Assembly: GCF_016920785.2 (NCBI RefSeq)
Contig: NW_024609857.1
Location: forward strand, 11,489,618-11,553,617
Direction of reading: 5' to 3'
From: Ixodes scapularis
Taxonomy: Eukaryota; Arthropoda; Arachnida; Ixodida; Ixodidae
DNA: 64,000 nucleotides
Of this stretch, positions 11,310 to 22,300 are shown piece by piece. Under the pieces are notes generated by a model. That model did not search any database, was not told the origin of the DNA, and worked only from the letters and a program-made list of their open reading frames with translations. Each line of letters starts with the position of its first letter. Positions within the stretch are counted from its first letter, which is position 1. The position numbers and the translations under genes are program-made.

Positions 11310-12735
11310 ATTTCCTAAACATTTGGTAAACTTTGCACAAATGCCATCCGGACCAGGTGTTTCCTGCCTTGCTAAAGAGTCAATTGCCTGCTCGACTTCC
11401 CCCGCGGTTATATCGCTGTCGAGCCACGTCTTTCAATCATCATTTAGTTGAAGCATTACTGACAAAAAGTTGTTCGGTTTGGAGAAACCTTTATGGAGCA
11501 TTGCCTTTTCCTGAAAAGCTGCTCATAATATTCGAAAAAGGCACTTTAAATCGCATTTTTATCGCTACTTGTGGCACCTTTATAATCTATTTTATAGATT
11601 TCTTTGGCCGGAGCATACCTTATATCGTCAGCCAGATCTCTCTATAAATGCTGCTCCTCTAAAAGAAACTTTTCTGACCGGGAACGTACAACCGCCCCGC
11701 TATATCTGTCCTGATCGATTTTGTCTAGTTCCGTCTCGTTCTTTTTATCTCACCGCATGTACCCGAGTTTTCACTCCGAACTTTATTGAAGAATTTCAAA
11801 TCCTTTCGCAATTGCTTCTCGCAGACTCGAAGGTGAAACTGAATATTACTTTATCCTTCAATCGCGGCCAATATCTTCCATGCCTCACTTCGACCTTGGC
11901 CGTTTTTATAGACTACTCAGGAGCTCTGCTAGGGTAGCAACAAACTTTTTATATCTTAGCAGTTCTCTGTTCCATTTCCAGAGCTTCCAGTTGAACTTCG
12001 GATTTGTCTTTTGTTTCTTTCTAGTTTGAACAGTTACAAGACAATGATCAGTAGAAAAAAACTAGTCGAACGCGGTAACCATGTACTTTTTGTATAACGT
12101 CACCTGAGACATAGATGGGATCTAGTCGAGCGTATGACGCAGCTTGAAAGTGTGTATATCGTAGATCATTCCTGGCTGCTTGCAAGGCGCCTCCTCTTCG
12201 AGCCCACAGGTGCCAAATATAATATCCTTCCCTAGACGGTTACACTAATATCCCTATATTTCGTATATCATCCGCGTGAATCTGTCGCGTTCATCGCAAA
12301 CGCAGTTGAAATCGCTTAATAAAAACCAGAACTTTATCACATTCCAGGTAACTGCGCAAGAATTGGAAAAAACTCTTCTCTTTGTCGTGCACTGTTAGGA
12401 GCATATACGCACATCACATGCCACTGTACGCTACACAACGTAAAGTCACAAGAAATGAAACGACCCGGCTCATCCGAGACCACCTGCAGATTTTGAAGGT
12501 TTACAGTCTTCTTAAGAAAAAGTTAACATCCCGCCGAAAATCTTACGGCACGACTCACACACGCTTCATAACGAAAAGAAAAGGAACTCACTGGTGCTTT
12601 ATAGCAATGTCATTATCGTTCGCCATCTTAGTCTCTTGTATTGCAAGGAAATCCGACTGCGCACAACATAGCAGGCGTTGCAGCCTGGTACGGCTTCCTT
12701 ACCAAGCTCAACACACGAATGTTTAAGGTGCCGAA
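11310..12735 (-). mobile_element. Decayed L1/Tx1-type LINE: endonuclease plus start of RT
   Basis: Reading the - strand from about 12,735 down gives the AP-endonuclease signature in order: DFLAIQETK near 12,650, VYAPNSARQREEFF near 12,390, SDFNCVCDERDR near 12,300, then TDHCLV near 12,045. After a linker comes the RT N-terminal block GEVEQAIDSL ... GPDGICAKF near 11,340-11,400. Stops and shifts interrupt every block. The rest of the RT and the 3' end are missing, which is unusual because LINEs are normally truncated at the 5' end; a deletion or rearrangement at about 11.3 kb removed the 3' half. Confidence 0.75.
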
Positions 12736-12739
12736 ATTG

Positions 12740-14220
12740 TTGGCCATTTTTATTTCATTGCAATACGCACCCAATTTTTAACGGTCAACATAATATCATA
12801 ACCGATAGTGATTACGTCTACAGGATTGAAAATCCTCGCCCAGCTTACTTGCTTGTCCTCGCAAGGCACGCTTGGACGACTTGAGAACGAGCAGGAGTTT
12901 TATATGTTTGTATGTTTCGCTATCTCTTTTTTTAAACATGAAAAAAATATAACTATGATGTGAGTGGAATCACAAATGCTATTCGCAGACTGCTTTGATT
13001 TTCTAATAATCGCACACCCTTGTTATGAACTATTACCATAACTTTATGTTATATCATATATGTAGTCATGAGCGAATAGTGGATCTTGAGTTCGAAGCAA
13101 TTTTGAAGCAAATAGTGATTTTGGCCGAATATTTTCGAATGAAATATCGAATAGTTTCTCCAAGCCTTTCACTACTGTACCATACTTAATTTTAACGAGA
13201 GCCCAGATAAACTTGAGAAGGTTGTTCCCAAGCTTCCACGTGTCCATTTCTAAGCTGAGTTAATTTTAATTCAACTATATTTATAGACTGTAGCCTCAGA
13301 AAGTTCAATACCCACATTGGGATAGCAAGTAAACTACCGATTTCACATAAAATTAAACCTAGAGATGCCCAGCCATACCTAATCCTTGAGATTTATAAAT
13401 TGTCTTGCTATGTGCAAATATATATTTTTAAGCACGCAAAATAAATATTGTATCGTATGGTATTGTATTGTAATCTAGATTTTTTTTTAAAGAAAAAGAA
13501 ACAATAATTAATAATAAACGCAGGTTGTCAGGAATCTCGGCTTAATACATACTCTTGCATAATAACCTGTTTAATTTTTAAAGTTTTACTGTAGTGTATC
13601 AGGAAGGGACAGAGATACTCTAAAATGTATTTTAAAATGCAAATATAGGGATGCATGACGAATACTGCTAAGATACTGATACTGAAATGCATCCACGAAA
13701 GGGAGCTCCGCGGGTGTTGCTTATCCACAGCGCACCGGTGCACCATAAGTGGGGCACTCAACGGGGCTAGCTTACCACCATCGACACTTCGAAAAAAAAA
13801 AAATAATAATGATAATAATAAAACGAATATCGCAGTTTATCTCGAAGCGAATAGCCTATTATTTGAAAGTACTACGTATCAGAAATACATTTGAAAAGTA
13901 AATAAAAGATAATTGGAAACACAAATACAAAAACAAAATTTACCGAAGCACTATAATTGTCACATATTTATATATAAAAAAAAAATATTTATTTTTTTCT
14001 TTTTGTGATGTGAGCTTTTTTATAGCCGGCTAAAAGTTACTATTTGTTCAGAAATTAAATAAATTTGTGCTACATGTTTTATTTAATCGATCAGCCGCTG
14101 CCGATTTGGGCAAAGAGTTAAGTAGCGAACGAGATTAAGCGTTCCATAAGTGTCAACGAACACGGGATAATATTAAAACGAACGAAGACCGTTTTCACAC
14201 CTGAAAACGTTTTAAACCAT
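12740..14220. other. AT-rich intergenic, no gene recognised
   Basis: Includes a TTCGAAT-rich patch (13,070-13,165) and, at 13,696-13,770, a fragment related to the 127-bp hairpin element at 32,334 (GGGTGTTGCTTATCC, GCACCGGTGCAC, CACTCAACGGGGC). No coding block. Confidence 0.4.
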
Positions 14221-14224
14221 GCAT

Positions 14225-14939
14225 ATATAAAGAGTGTTTTTTTTTTTTTCATTCTTACACATTTGTTAAAAAGAACGTGAAAGCTACACTAACGCTGTTT
14301 GTGCAGGTGAGTTATACAGCCAGGCGGACATTGTGTGAGTGGCTAATCTTTGCGATAAGTCGGCTAATTAATTAAAATTCGGTAATTAACTTTTTAATTA
14401 GTAAAATAGACATATAGTTCTAACTAGAAACTTGCTCAGCATCACCGAAAACTTCTTAATAAACTATTTTTAGCAGGATATCACGCCGGGGCAGCATTGT
14501 ACGGCTTTCTGTAAAAACGCTTCATTTGAGCGGCGTTTCTAGATTTCGGTTTCTTATCGGAGCGCATCTTTGCGCCCGCGGTCCTGCTCCCCGGTGGTCG
14601 CGGCGCGAAGCCACCCCCTGCCTCCCTTGTAGAATGGAGGGAAGTAGGGCGCACGTGTGTTGCGCGTCTCAGCCACTGGGGAGCAGGACCGCGGCCGCGG
14701 TGATGCGCTCCGATAAGAATCCAAATGGAACGCTTTTACAGAACGCCGTAAAATGTTTCCTCGGCGTCATATCCTTCCAAAAATAGTTGCTTTAGTGGTT
14801 TTCGGTGATGTTCTACAAGTTTTTAATTGAAACCATATCTTTATTTTCAGTAATTAAAAAGTTAAATAACGAATTTTAATTAATTAGCCGACTTTCACGG
14901 TTTTTTTAACAAATGTTTAAGAATAAAAAAAACACCCCG

Positions 14940-14942
<3 letters not shown>
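14225..14942. mobile_element. Palindromic MITE, family copy A (with inner GC palindrome)
   Basis: The two halves are inverted copies. Left: AACGTGAAAGCTACACTAACGC, CAGGTGAGTTATACAGCCAGG, TTGCTCAGCATCACCGAAAAC. Right: GGTTTTCGGTGATG, AGTAATTAAAAAGTTAAATAAC, CCGACTTTCACGG, ending CACCCCGT. A second, GC-rich inverted pair sits in the centre: TTCTTATCGGAGCGCATC ... CGGTCCTGCTCCCC (14,551-14,592) against GGGGAGCAGGACCGCG ... GCGCTCCGATAAGAA (14,678-14,720). Two related copies lie in ACAD9 introns 5 and 6. Non-autonomous; superfamily unknown. Confidence 0.75.

Positions 14943-14968
<26 letters not shown>
14941..14968. repeat. (TA)n microsatellite
   Basis: Fourteen TA units abut the right end of the palindromic MITE. 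Confidence 0.9.
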
Positions 14969-14971
<3 letters not shown>

Positions 14972-15050
14972 TTTTAGACCACGCTTGGAGTTCGACTGGG
15001 TTTATGCTTCTAAAGCGAAAAACGAGTCCTCCAGTGAAAACAAAAACAGA

Positions 15051-17116
15051 TACTTATTTATTTATTTATTTATTTAAAAGTTCCCTCAGGGCCCGAAGGC
15101 ATTACAGAGGAGAGCGGGTTACATCAATAGAATTCAACAACATACAATAAATAACAACCTATGAATGCAAAATAATATATGTACATATTAGTGAAACGCT
15201 GAAATGTGAACATTGTTAAGGCAATTTTTGAAAGCAACGCTGTCAGATATTGATACCACAGACGCTGGAAGGTGGTTCCACTACACTGTAGTTCGGGGTA
15301 TGAATGAATTGTGAAAAGTAGTGTTACATGAAGGTACGCCCATCTTGTGTCGGTGATCAAGACGCTGTGATATGTAAAAAGGAGATGCTAATAACTTGTC
15401 ACGCAAAGTATGATTGCGGCGGTAGTAGATTTTGTGAAACAGGCACAAACAGAAAACTTCTCTACGCGATGCAGATTAGGCAGGTTCAAACTTGATTTCA
15501 TGGATGTTACGCTGGCAGTGCGGTGATAATTAGTAAGTATGAATCGGGCGGATCTATTTCGAATTGCTGCAACTGCAGATGTTAATACGTCAGTACCGAA
15601 GTCCCAAATTGAAGAGGCATATTCTAGTTTGGTGCGAACAAGCGTTTTGTAAAGAAGTAGATTACGTGATAAGGGGGCTGCTGAAAAATTTCGTTTTATG
15701 AAACCCAGCATACGCGACTGGCGTTGCTTGTTACGTATTGAATATGAGTTTCCCAGGACAGATTGGATGAAATATGAACTTCCAAATATTTGTACGTTGT
15801 TACTTGTTGTAAAGGAGTGTGGTTCAGGTAATAACAAGAGACATCACTGTGAAGCCGAGAAACCCTCATTACCTTACATCTGTTAGTGTTAAGCTGCATC
15901 CGCCATAAGTCACACCATTCAGATACACGGTCAAGGTCACACTGAAGAGAAGAAACATCGGATTTGTTAGTCACTTCACGATATATAACACAGTCGTCAG
16001 CAAACAAGCTAATTGAAAATGAAACACAGGAGGGTAAGTCATTGACATATATAAGGAAAAGAAGAGGACCCAGTACAGACCCCTGCGGCAACCCGGACGT
16101 CACAGAAGCTGAAGGAGAAGACGCGTCATTCGCAAATACAAACTGAGACCGGTTAGTTAGGAAGGCGTGAATCCAAGATAATGTACCGGAATCAATACTG
16201 AGTTTGCTTAGTTTATGAAGTAGTAGACTATGTGATACCTTATCAAATGCTTTAGCGAAATCGAGGAATATGCAGTCAGCTTGGGAACTTCGATCAAGAA
16301 TAAGGTGAAGGTCGTTAGTGAAGGTTAGTAGCTGGGTTTCACGCAAAAATGACTTACGAAAACCGTGTTGGGCGGGAGAAAAGAAGTTGTTAGACTCCAA
16401 GAAGTTTAGTAAATGTGAAAAAATGACGTGCTCAAGAATTTTGCATGGGATGCTTGTTAGCGATATGGGGCGGTAATTAGAAGGAGAATGTTGATCACCC
16501 GTTTTGTGTACCGGCACCACCTTTCCCACCTTCCAGTCGTCCGGCAAACACCCGCAATTAAGAGACTGATTAAATAGTTTAGAAAGTATTATAGAAGAGT
16601 ATTCTTTGGTACTTTTTAGGAATTTTGAATTAATAGCATCTACTCCCGCAGAACACGATATTTTTAAATTATCGATTACTTTAACAATTCCACAAGCATC
16701 AATAGCGATCGGGTACATAGGAACAAATCCAGTATGTTGAAATGGAGGTAAAGATGACACGTTAACGTCTGAAAATGAAGCGACCATGAGGTAAAGCTTG
16801 AAGTTGAACTTGGGCATTCTCGAGCTCGAAATTATTTTCGTATAAAATTGGCATTTTCTTTTAACATCTGTGGGAACTAAGCGAGCCCTTAGTAGGTTGG
16901 AAATACTTTTCATCCACATTGCAGTGCAGTTCTTTTTTAGATATATTGCACGCCTTCGAAGCAACGTCACAAAAACCTTTAAATTCGTTCTATATGTATC
17001 CAAATATCGCCGAAAGGTCAGCATCTTCTAATTTCATGTTGCCGTTGGTACCTTTTTCGCGGTCACTTCAAGACGTCACTTGGAATGAAATGATGATCTT
17101 TTATCTGATGATATGA
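15051..17116 (-). mobile_element. LINE (CR1/L2-like), 5'-truncated, RT largely readable
   Basis: A 442-codon open stretch (17,024 down to 15,696) encodes most of a reverse transcriptase: SNYRPISLTSIPCKIL at residues 182-197, motif A FLDFAKAFDKV with Asp255, motif B SGLPQGSVLGPLL at about 310-322, and the catalytic FADD at 341-344. A frameshift near 15,700-15,780 moves the C-terminal part (LLYKTLVRTKLEYASSIWD onward) into another frame that stops at 15,388. The - strand 3' end is a (TAAA)n tail, seen on + as ATTTATTTATTT at 15,051-15,075. The endonuclease is missing or unrecognisable. An inactive copy, but the best preserved LINE here. Confidence 0.85.
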
Positions 17117-17263
17117 AGGAGAAAACATTTTGCTCGCCCTAGTAAATGGTGCTGGGAGATCAATGTACAGTTGAAAAGCTCGTACCCACAGCGCCTTCAA
17201 CGTTTTGAAATATCGCCCAACTGAAACACTGCGGAAGACATATGTCATCTTTGAAAAATAGGG

Positions 17264-17556
17264 GGGATCGGTGGCCGAGTGGTCTAGCGCACACCAGCTC
17301 GGAGCACGTGGAGCGAAAGCTCGCGCTGCAGAACCCAGACATCCTGGGTTCGAGCCCCACCCCTGCCCGTTTCGATCTGGATGAGCATCGTACCGGCGTG
17401 CGGTCGTGTATCACTACTGCGTGGTGCACGTTAAAGACCCCAGGCTAGCGGCTGTACCGCACTGGCTAAATTTCTCATCTACAGCTGGGAGACTCGTCGC
17501 CCCTGTGAGGCAGACCAAGTTCTAGGCTGTATAAACACACACACAACCCAATTTTT
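17264..17556 (+). mobile_element. tRNA-derived SINE with intact target duplication
   Basis: The head carries pol III boxes: A box TGGCCGAGTGG at 17,272-17,282 and B box GGTTCGAGCCC at 17,347-17,357. A tRNA-unrelated body follows (GAGCATCGTACCGGCGTGCG ... GTTAAAGACCCCAGGC) with an ACACACACA 3' end. TTGAAAAATAGGG flanks it exactly at 17,251-17,263 and 17,557-17,569, a 13-bp target duplication typical of LINE-mobilised insertion. A diverged copy lies at 54,296-54,451. It may be the tick SINE family called Ruka, but I cannot compare sequences. Confidence 0.8.
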
Positions 17557-17835
17557 TTGAAAAATAGGGAACAGTGTCGCCAATGTCGGGCTCAACTTGT
17601 TCGAAACAAAATCTAGCTTGATAACGAAGCTTCAATGTCACATTCGGTGTACCTTCTACCATTCTGAAGCACGAAAAAAAGAAGTCTTTTTTTTTCTTTT
17701 TAGCTTTGCTTGGGGGTCACTGATTTCTCGATTTCTAGCCATCCTTAGCGAAGGCAACGCCAAGCGAAGAGAGAAGGGGCGAGTACAAGAAGAAGGCATG
17801 ACGGGAGAGGAGGATGAGGGGGCACACAACAGCGG

Positions 17836-18100
17836 ATGGATGGATGGATGGATGGATCTGGCTAAACCCTGTGAATCGGGCGGTGGCTTGCGCCACCTAG
17901 CCAACATTATAAATCTAATTATATGTTTTGAATTCCAAGATTAAATCTCACCCCTGCCTCGATTTTAGCCACCAGTCTGATAACCTCCGCTTGGTTATTT
18001 CTACCCGTGTAAAGTCTATTTTTCCTTCACTGTCTTTAAAACCCAATGCTTTGATTAGCGCGTGCGTGAACAGCCTACACTCTGGTGAAGGAAAAACATT
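17836..18100. repeat. Dispersed repeat headed by (GGAT)n
   Basis: Five GGAT units are followed by CTAAACCCTGTGAATCGGGC and GCGCCACCTAGCCAAC. The segment CCTGAACCCTGCGAATTGGGC ... GCGCCACCTAGCCAAT recurs at 18,889-18,936, so this is a family with at least two copies here. Confidence 0.6.
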
Positions 18101-19307
18101 TTATTTTTTTTCTACGGGAGTCTCCACAGATCCAACAAAAGAAGAATTAGAGACGCCGTGATCACGCACGCCACGCAAGCTGTCTGTCAAGCTCCAGGCT
18201 TGTTTCTGGACATTTTAGAGATTGTATCTTTTAAAAGTAACATTAAACTCTGTAATTCTGTAAAAAAAAAAATGTTTTTAAACAAGTTATACACGTTCTT
18301 TAAAATAAATTAAGAGTTATCAATTAACATAGAAGCGAACTTCGAAGCGTCTGCTCGAATCACACTTGCTACGTCACTAGTAGAGCGCCCGCGTGGTGGA
18401 CACTCGCCCCGAGTGATAAGTTTACTGGAAATTTGTCTTTGTATTCCGTGTTGATTCAAGCGATCAGTAGTGAGTGAGCACCGTTTCGTGCGCTTTGAAA
18501 AAATATAATCTGCCGGAAATATATTTTCGACTGAAGACGCCCGCCACCTTTCCCCTCGTTGTGTTGGAAACAAATTGTTTCATTGTCATAATTTCGATAA
18601 TAGAATAAAACCCTTGCGCCACATTAGCTCCTCAACGCTGCCCCTCACGCTCGTTATGAACAAAATTTATACGATGCATGCGCAAAAGCGGCGGCGGAGT
18701 ATCGAGTGTTGTTATCGGAGTCATCGAGACGATCCAATCGTCTGCTAATACCTAAAAATGAGTCGAGTTCATAGCCTTCGCAATATGGAAGTTACTTCAA
18801 AAGCACACACCTCTTTCACGCGACAAAATGAGCATTCAAATATGCCGCCGCCGCCTCTAAATAGCGTGGAGATATGAATAAATGCTCCTGAACCCTGCGA
18901 ATTGGGCTGCATCGTGCGCCACCTAGCCAATTATGCCAGCTTTCTCGTGTGTCTATTGAGTCACACAGCTGCAGTTTAAAAAAGGTTGAAGGAGTCCAAG
19001 GAGTCCAAGTAAGTTCAGCAAAACATTCTCCACTTCGCCTGCCTAAAGTTAATTTCGATTGTTCTTAAACGTCTTGTCTTTTAAACGTCCTATTCTTTGA
19101 GCGTCACACGTGACGTTGAAATCAAAACTTCTCCTTCACTTCCTGTTTTCTGCTTCTCGCGTGCAAGGACGCAAGGCATGCTGCGTACTCACGAGGAGTG
19201 TGCAGGAAAACATCGCGTACTTCATTCAAAAGGTACTCCGTTCGTACTCTAATTTCAGGCCCCAATTAGGACAGAGGAAACTCCGAGTACTTTCCGACGA
19301 CAAAGAA
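18101..19307. other. ACAD9 upstream region
   Basis: No TATA box or initiator can be assigned. 18,690-18,760 carries another GTTATCGGAGTCATCGAGACGATC fragment of the foldback family seen at 1.7 kb. Above the chosen ATG the ACAD9 frame stays open to about 19,110 but contains no ATG, so 19,308 is the first possible start. Confidence 0.35.
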
Positions 19308-22300
19308 ATGTCTCATTTGCTGAAACACGCCTTCAAGGGCGGCAGGGGGGCCGCGATATTAGTGCGGCAGCGCGGTCGAATTCTCGTGTTCTGCCGCCAC
19401 GCTTCGCAAGGTTCTCACATGGACGTCCCCATCACCGAAGAGAGACCTCTCGAGCTGACCACAACGAAGGTCAAGAAAGAACCATTCGTCAAAAATCTGT
19501 TCGTCGGCAAGTTCGATAAGGTAAACCGTCTCGCGCTGGTTGAACTGCCGTGTATAATTGATCATCAAAAGCGATGGTGTGTGGTGCCCTTCAGAGATAC
19601 CTATCTTCGATCCCGTTTGATCGACGTTTTATTTTTCCAGTCTATGCTAGTCTATCCAGAAGTCCTGAACAATGAGCGGCTCAAGGAGCTCGAGTCCATG
19701 GCAGACGCGGTGCGGAAGTACTTCGACGAGAACGGTATGCTTCCTCGTTCGCGCGCTCCCGTGTTTGCCTTCCTCGATGGAAAAACGTTTTCTTTTTTTC
19801 TTCTTGTAAGTATACGTTTAGCGTTTAATGGTAATTTCCAGTGGACACACCCAAGATCGACCGGGAGAAGCAGATTCCGCCAGAGGTCCTGGAGGGCTTC
19901 AAATCCCTGGGATTGTTTGGACTGCAAGTCCCATCAGATTATGGTAACTCTCTACCCTCCTTTACACGCGCAACGAAACCGGAATCAGCTGACAGACGGG
20001 AAACTTTCTGTTTGTCAGACGTTCACCTACTTTATTTCGGCTTTTGGAGTTTCATGATGCTTGTGCTCATCGTATAGTTACACACTGCACGCTCTGGACT
20101 CAATATCATTACAAAAAAAGCATATTTGTAATCACGTTAACATTTTTTTTTAAAGCCCACAATGACCTTTGAGTGTTTGCAGCTAATTCAGTCATTTTTA
20201 GATTTTACGCCATAAAATGGTGCGGAAAATTCGCTACCTGCTCATAGAAAGCTCACACTCTCACCAAACGTGCGTTGAGGTGGTGCATTCTAGGTAATAA
20301 CTTTTTAAACCTTAGATTCTTTTATTTATTTATTTTTCTTTCATTGTGAGAAATAGGGTTATTAATCTTACCAAGGTCAACGGCGGACGGGTTTGCAGAC
20401 AACCGTAGTAGCGATGCTAGAGAGCCTAGGTTGTAGAGGGGGTCCATCTCAGACCATACATTGAGGTCTGCATCACAATTTGCAATCTAATGGCAGGCGC
20501 CTCCCGTGGAGATTAATTGCAACTGCGCAAGCGCTCTAAGCGATGCTTGTAGTGCATAACGCCATCTCCCGATATGCGGAGCGAGCCGTTGGTGCATCCT
20601 GTCGGCTGCTCACTGCGTCTATCGGGAGATGGTGTCACAAGTTGCATTCAGTGCTTACCTGGTCGTCCGCTAACCCGTCTGCCGTTGACCCTGGCAAGTT
20701 TGCTGGCCGCATTTTTCACAGAAATAAAGCTATGGCCTTCTTTTTGTGCACATTAGGAGAAAGTGTGAGCTTTGCACGAGGTCGAGAATCCGAGAGAAAC
20801 GCCCTGCCATTCTCGCCTCATCAGCTACTGTTAGCGCCGAAATGTTTCGGCGGTGCCCTCTTACGGTTCTTCTTTGTGACGTCACAACCAGGTTTTGCCC
20901 CACCACGACATCATGAGTTGTGACCCTGGCTACTTATCATCGCCTGCGAACAACTTTGCCGGTGTTTGTAATACCCTAGTTACACGGGCGCCCTTAACCG
21001 CAGTAAAGTGTGACTGAGGTCAGGCTTAAATTCAGTTAAGGGTTCCATAGCTGGTGTATAAAATGCATGATGGTAGTTTGGAGTCATCATCACATTCTCA
21101 GACCAGCACCATCAAGGGTGACAGTTTGCCATTGTATGTGCCGGCACCAACTTTTCCGACTTTTTTACAAAACTAATTTCCTCTGTCTTAATCCCCCTGC
21201 ACCACTTTGCTCTTAGTATGTCTGTGCAAGAGAGAAGAGCTACAGTGCCACAGAAAGGCATTGTAGTTCATTCCGGGGACTCTGCGGTGCCATGGTTAAA
21301 GTTGCGCTATAAATGTGTGCTAAGAGCGAGCTTCCGTCGTATTCTTTTCCACATCATCGACATTGTCTTTCTCACCAAGCTATAAATAAGTCATAGTGCG
21401 TGGTGAATACCGTCTTTTTAACAACCACTTTGAGGTAGTGTGGAGCTTGTAGAATTGGGTGGCCTCTAGCACAGTTGTGTACAAGAAGGATGTTTCCATT
21501 TAATTTAATAATATGTTAATTTTTTCCCAACCAGGGGGCCTTGACCTGACGGCCACCGAATATGCGAGAATGTGTGAAGTCACGGGAAGAGATGGTTCTA
21601 TTGGCGTTACCTTGGCAGCACACAACTCTATTGGCCTGAAGGTAGGTTAGACAGTCTACTCTGCTTTATCTTTTTCCTTCAGCAGATTTCCATTATTTTC
21701 CAAATAAATCACATATAAATATGCACACAGTACTTATTCGTATTACAGGGGTGGAACGGCTGCGCCATTTGCACCATTTTGCGCCAGACGCATTTATCTG
21801 CGCCATCCTGCGCCATTTTGCGGAAACTGCGCCACAGCCAATACATCGCGCCATTGTGCTCCAAATCGCTGAACGTGCGCCCAATTTTGTTTTCATTTTG
21901 TCTTGGTTTCGGTTTTTATCGACTCGATTGGCAACAATGAGCGCGTTTAGCTTGGTCGGCCTTGCAATCCTTTGTTCTGTTTATTCTTCCTTTGTATCCC
22001 AATTCCCGAGTCGGAAGCGCGCGAACAAACTCGGGGTTCCAATTCCAAGTGCTACACCACCTGCGACTGGATTGTTGTTCTTCAACCATAAGCGGCTAAG
22101 CAAGTTGGCCGAGAAGAGGTAGAGCCGTTAAGCGTCAGATTACCTGAGGCTCTGCGGCCCGGGTTCCGGACGTCAGCCAGTTGAAAACACATTAGCAAAC
22201 GATTCCTTTTAGTACTTCTTCGTTAGAAGTTGGAACCGCATTCATGCAAGATAAATCGTGATTTGATAGAACTGAAACGCAGTCCGATCCGAAACCTTGC

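Noticed and set aside
17264..17380. Possible tRNA gene
   Set aside because: A and B boxes are present but the arms do not fold into a clean cloverleaf, and the unit continues into a SINE body with target duplications.
19110..20057. 315-codon open frame on the + strand
   Set aside because: It begins with GTG, runs through ACAD9 exons 1-3 and reads through their introns. Only the exon parts match the family and the first ATG is at 19,308.
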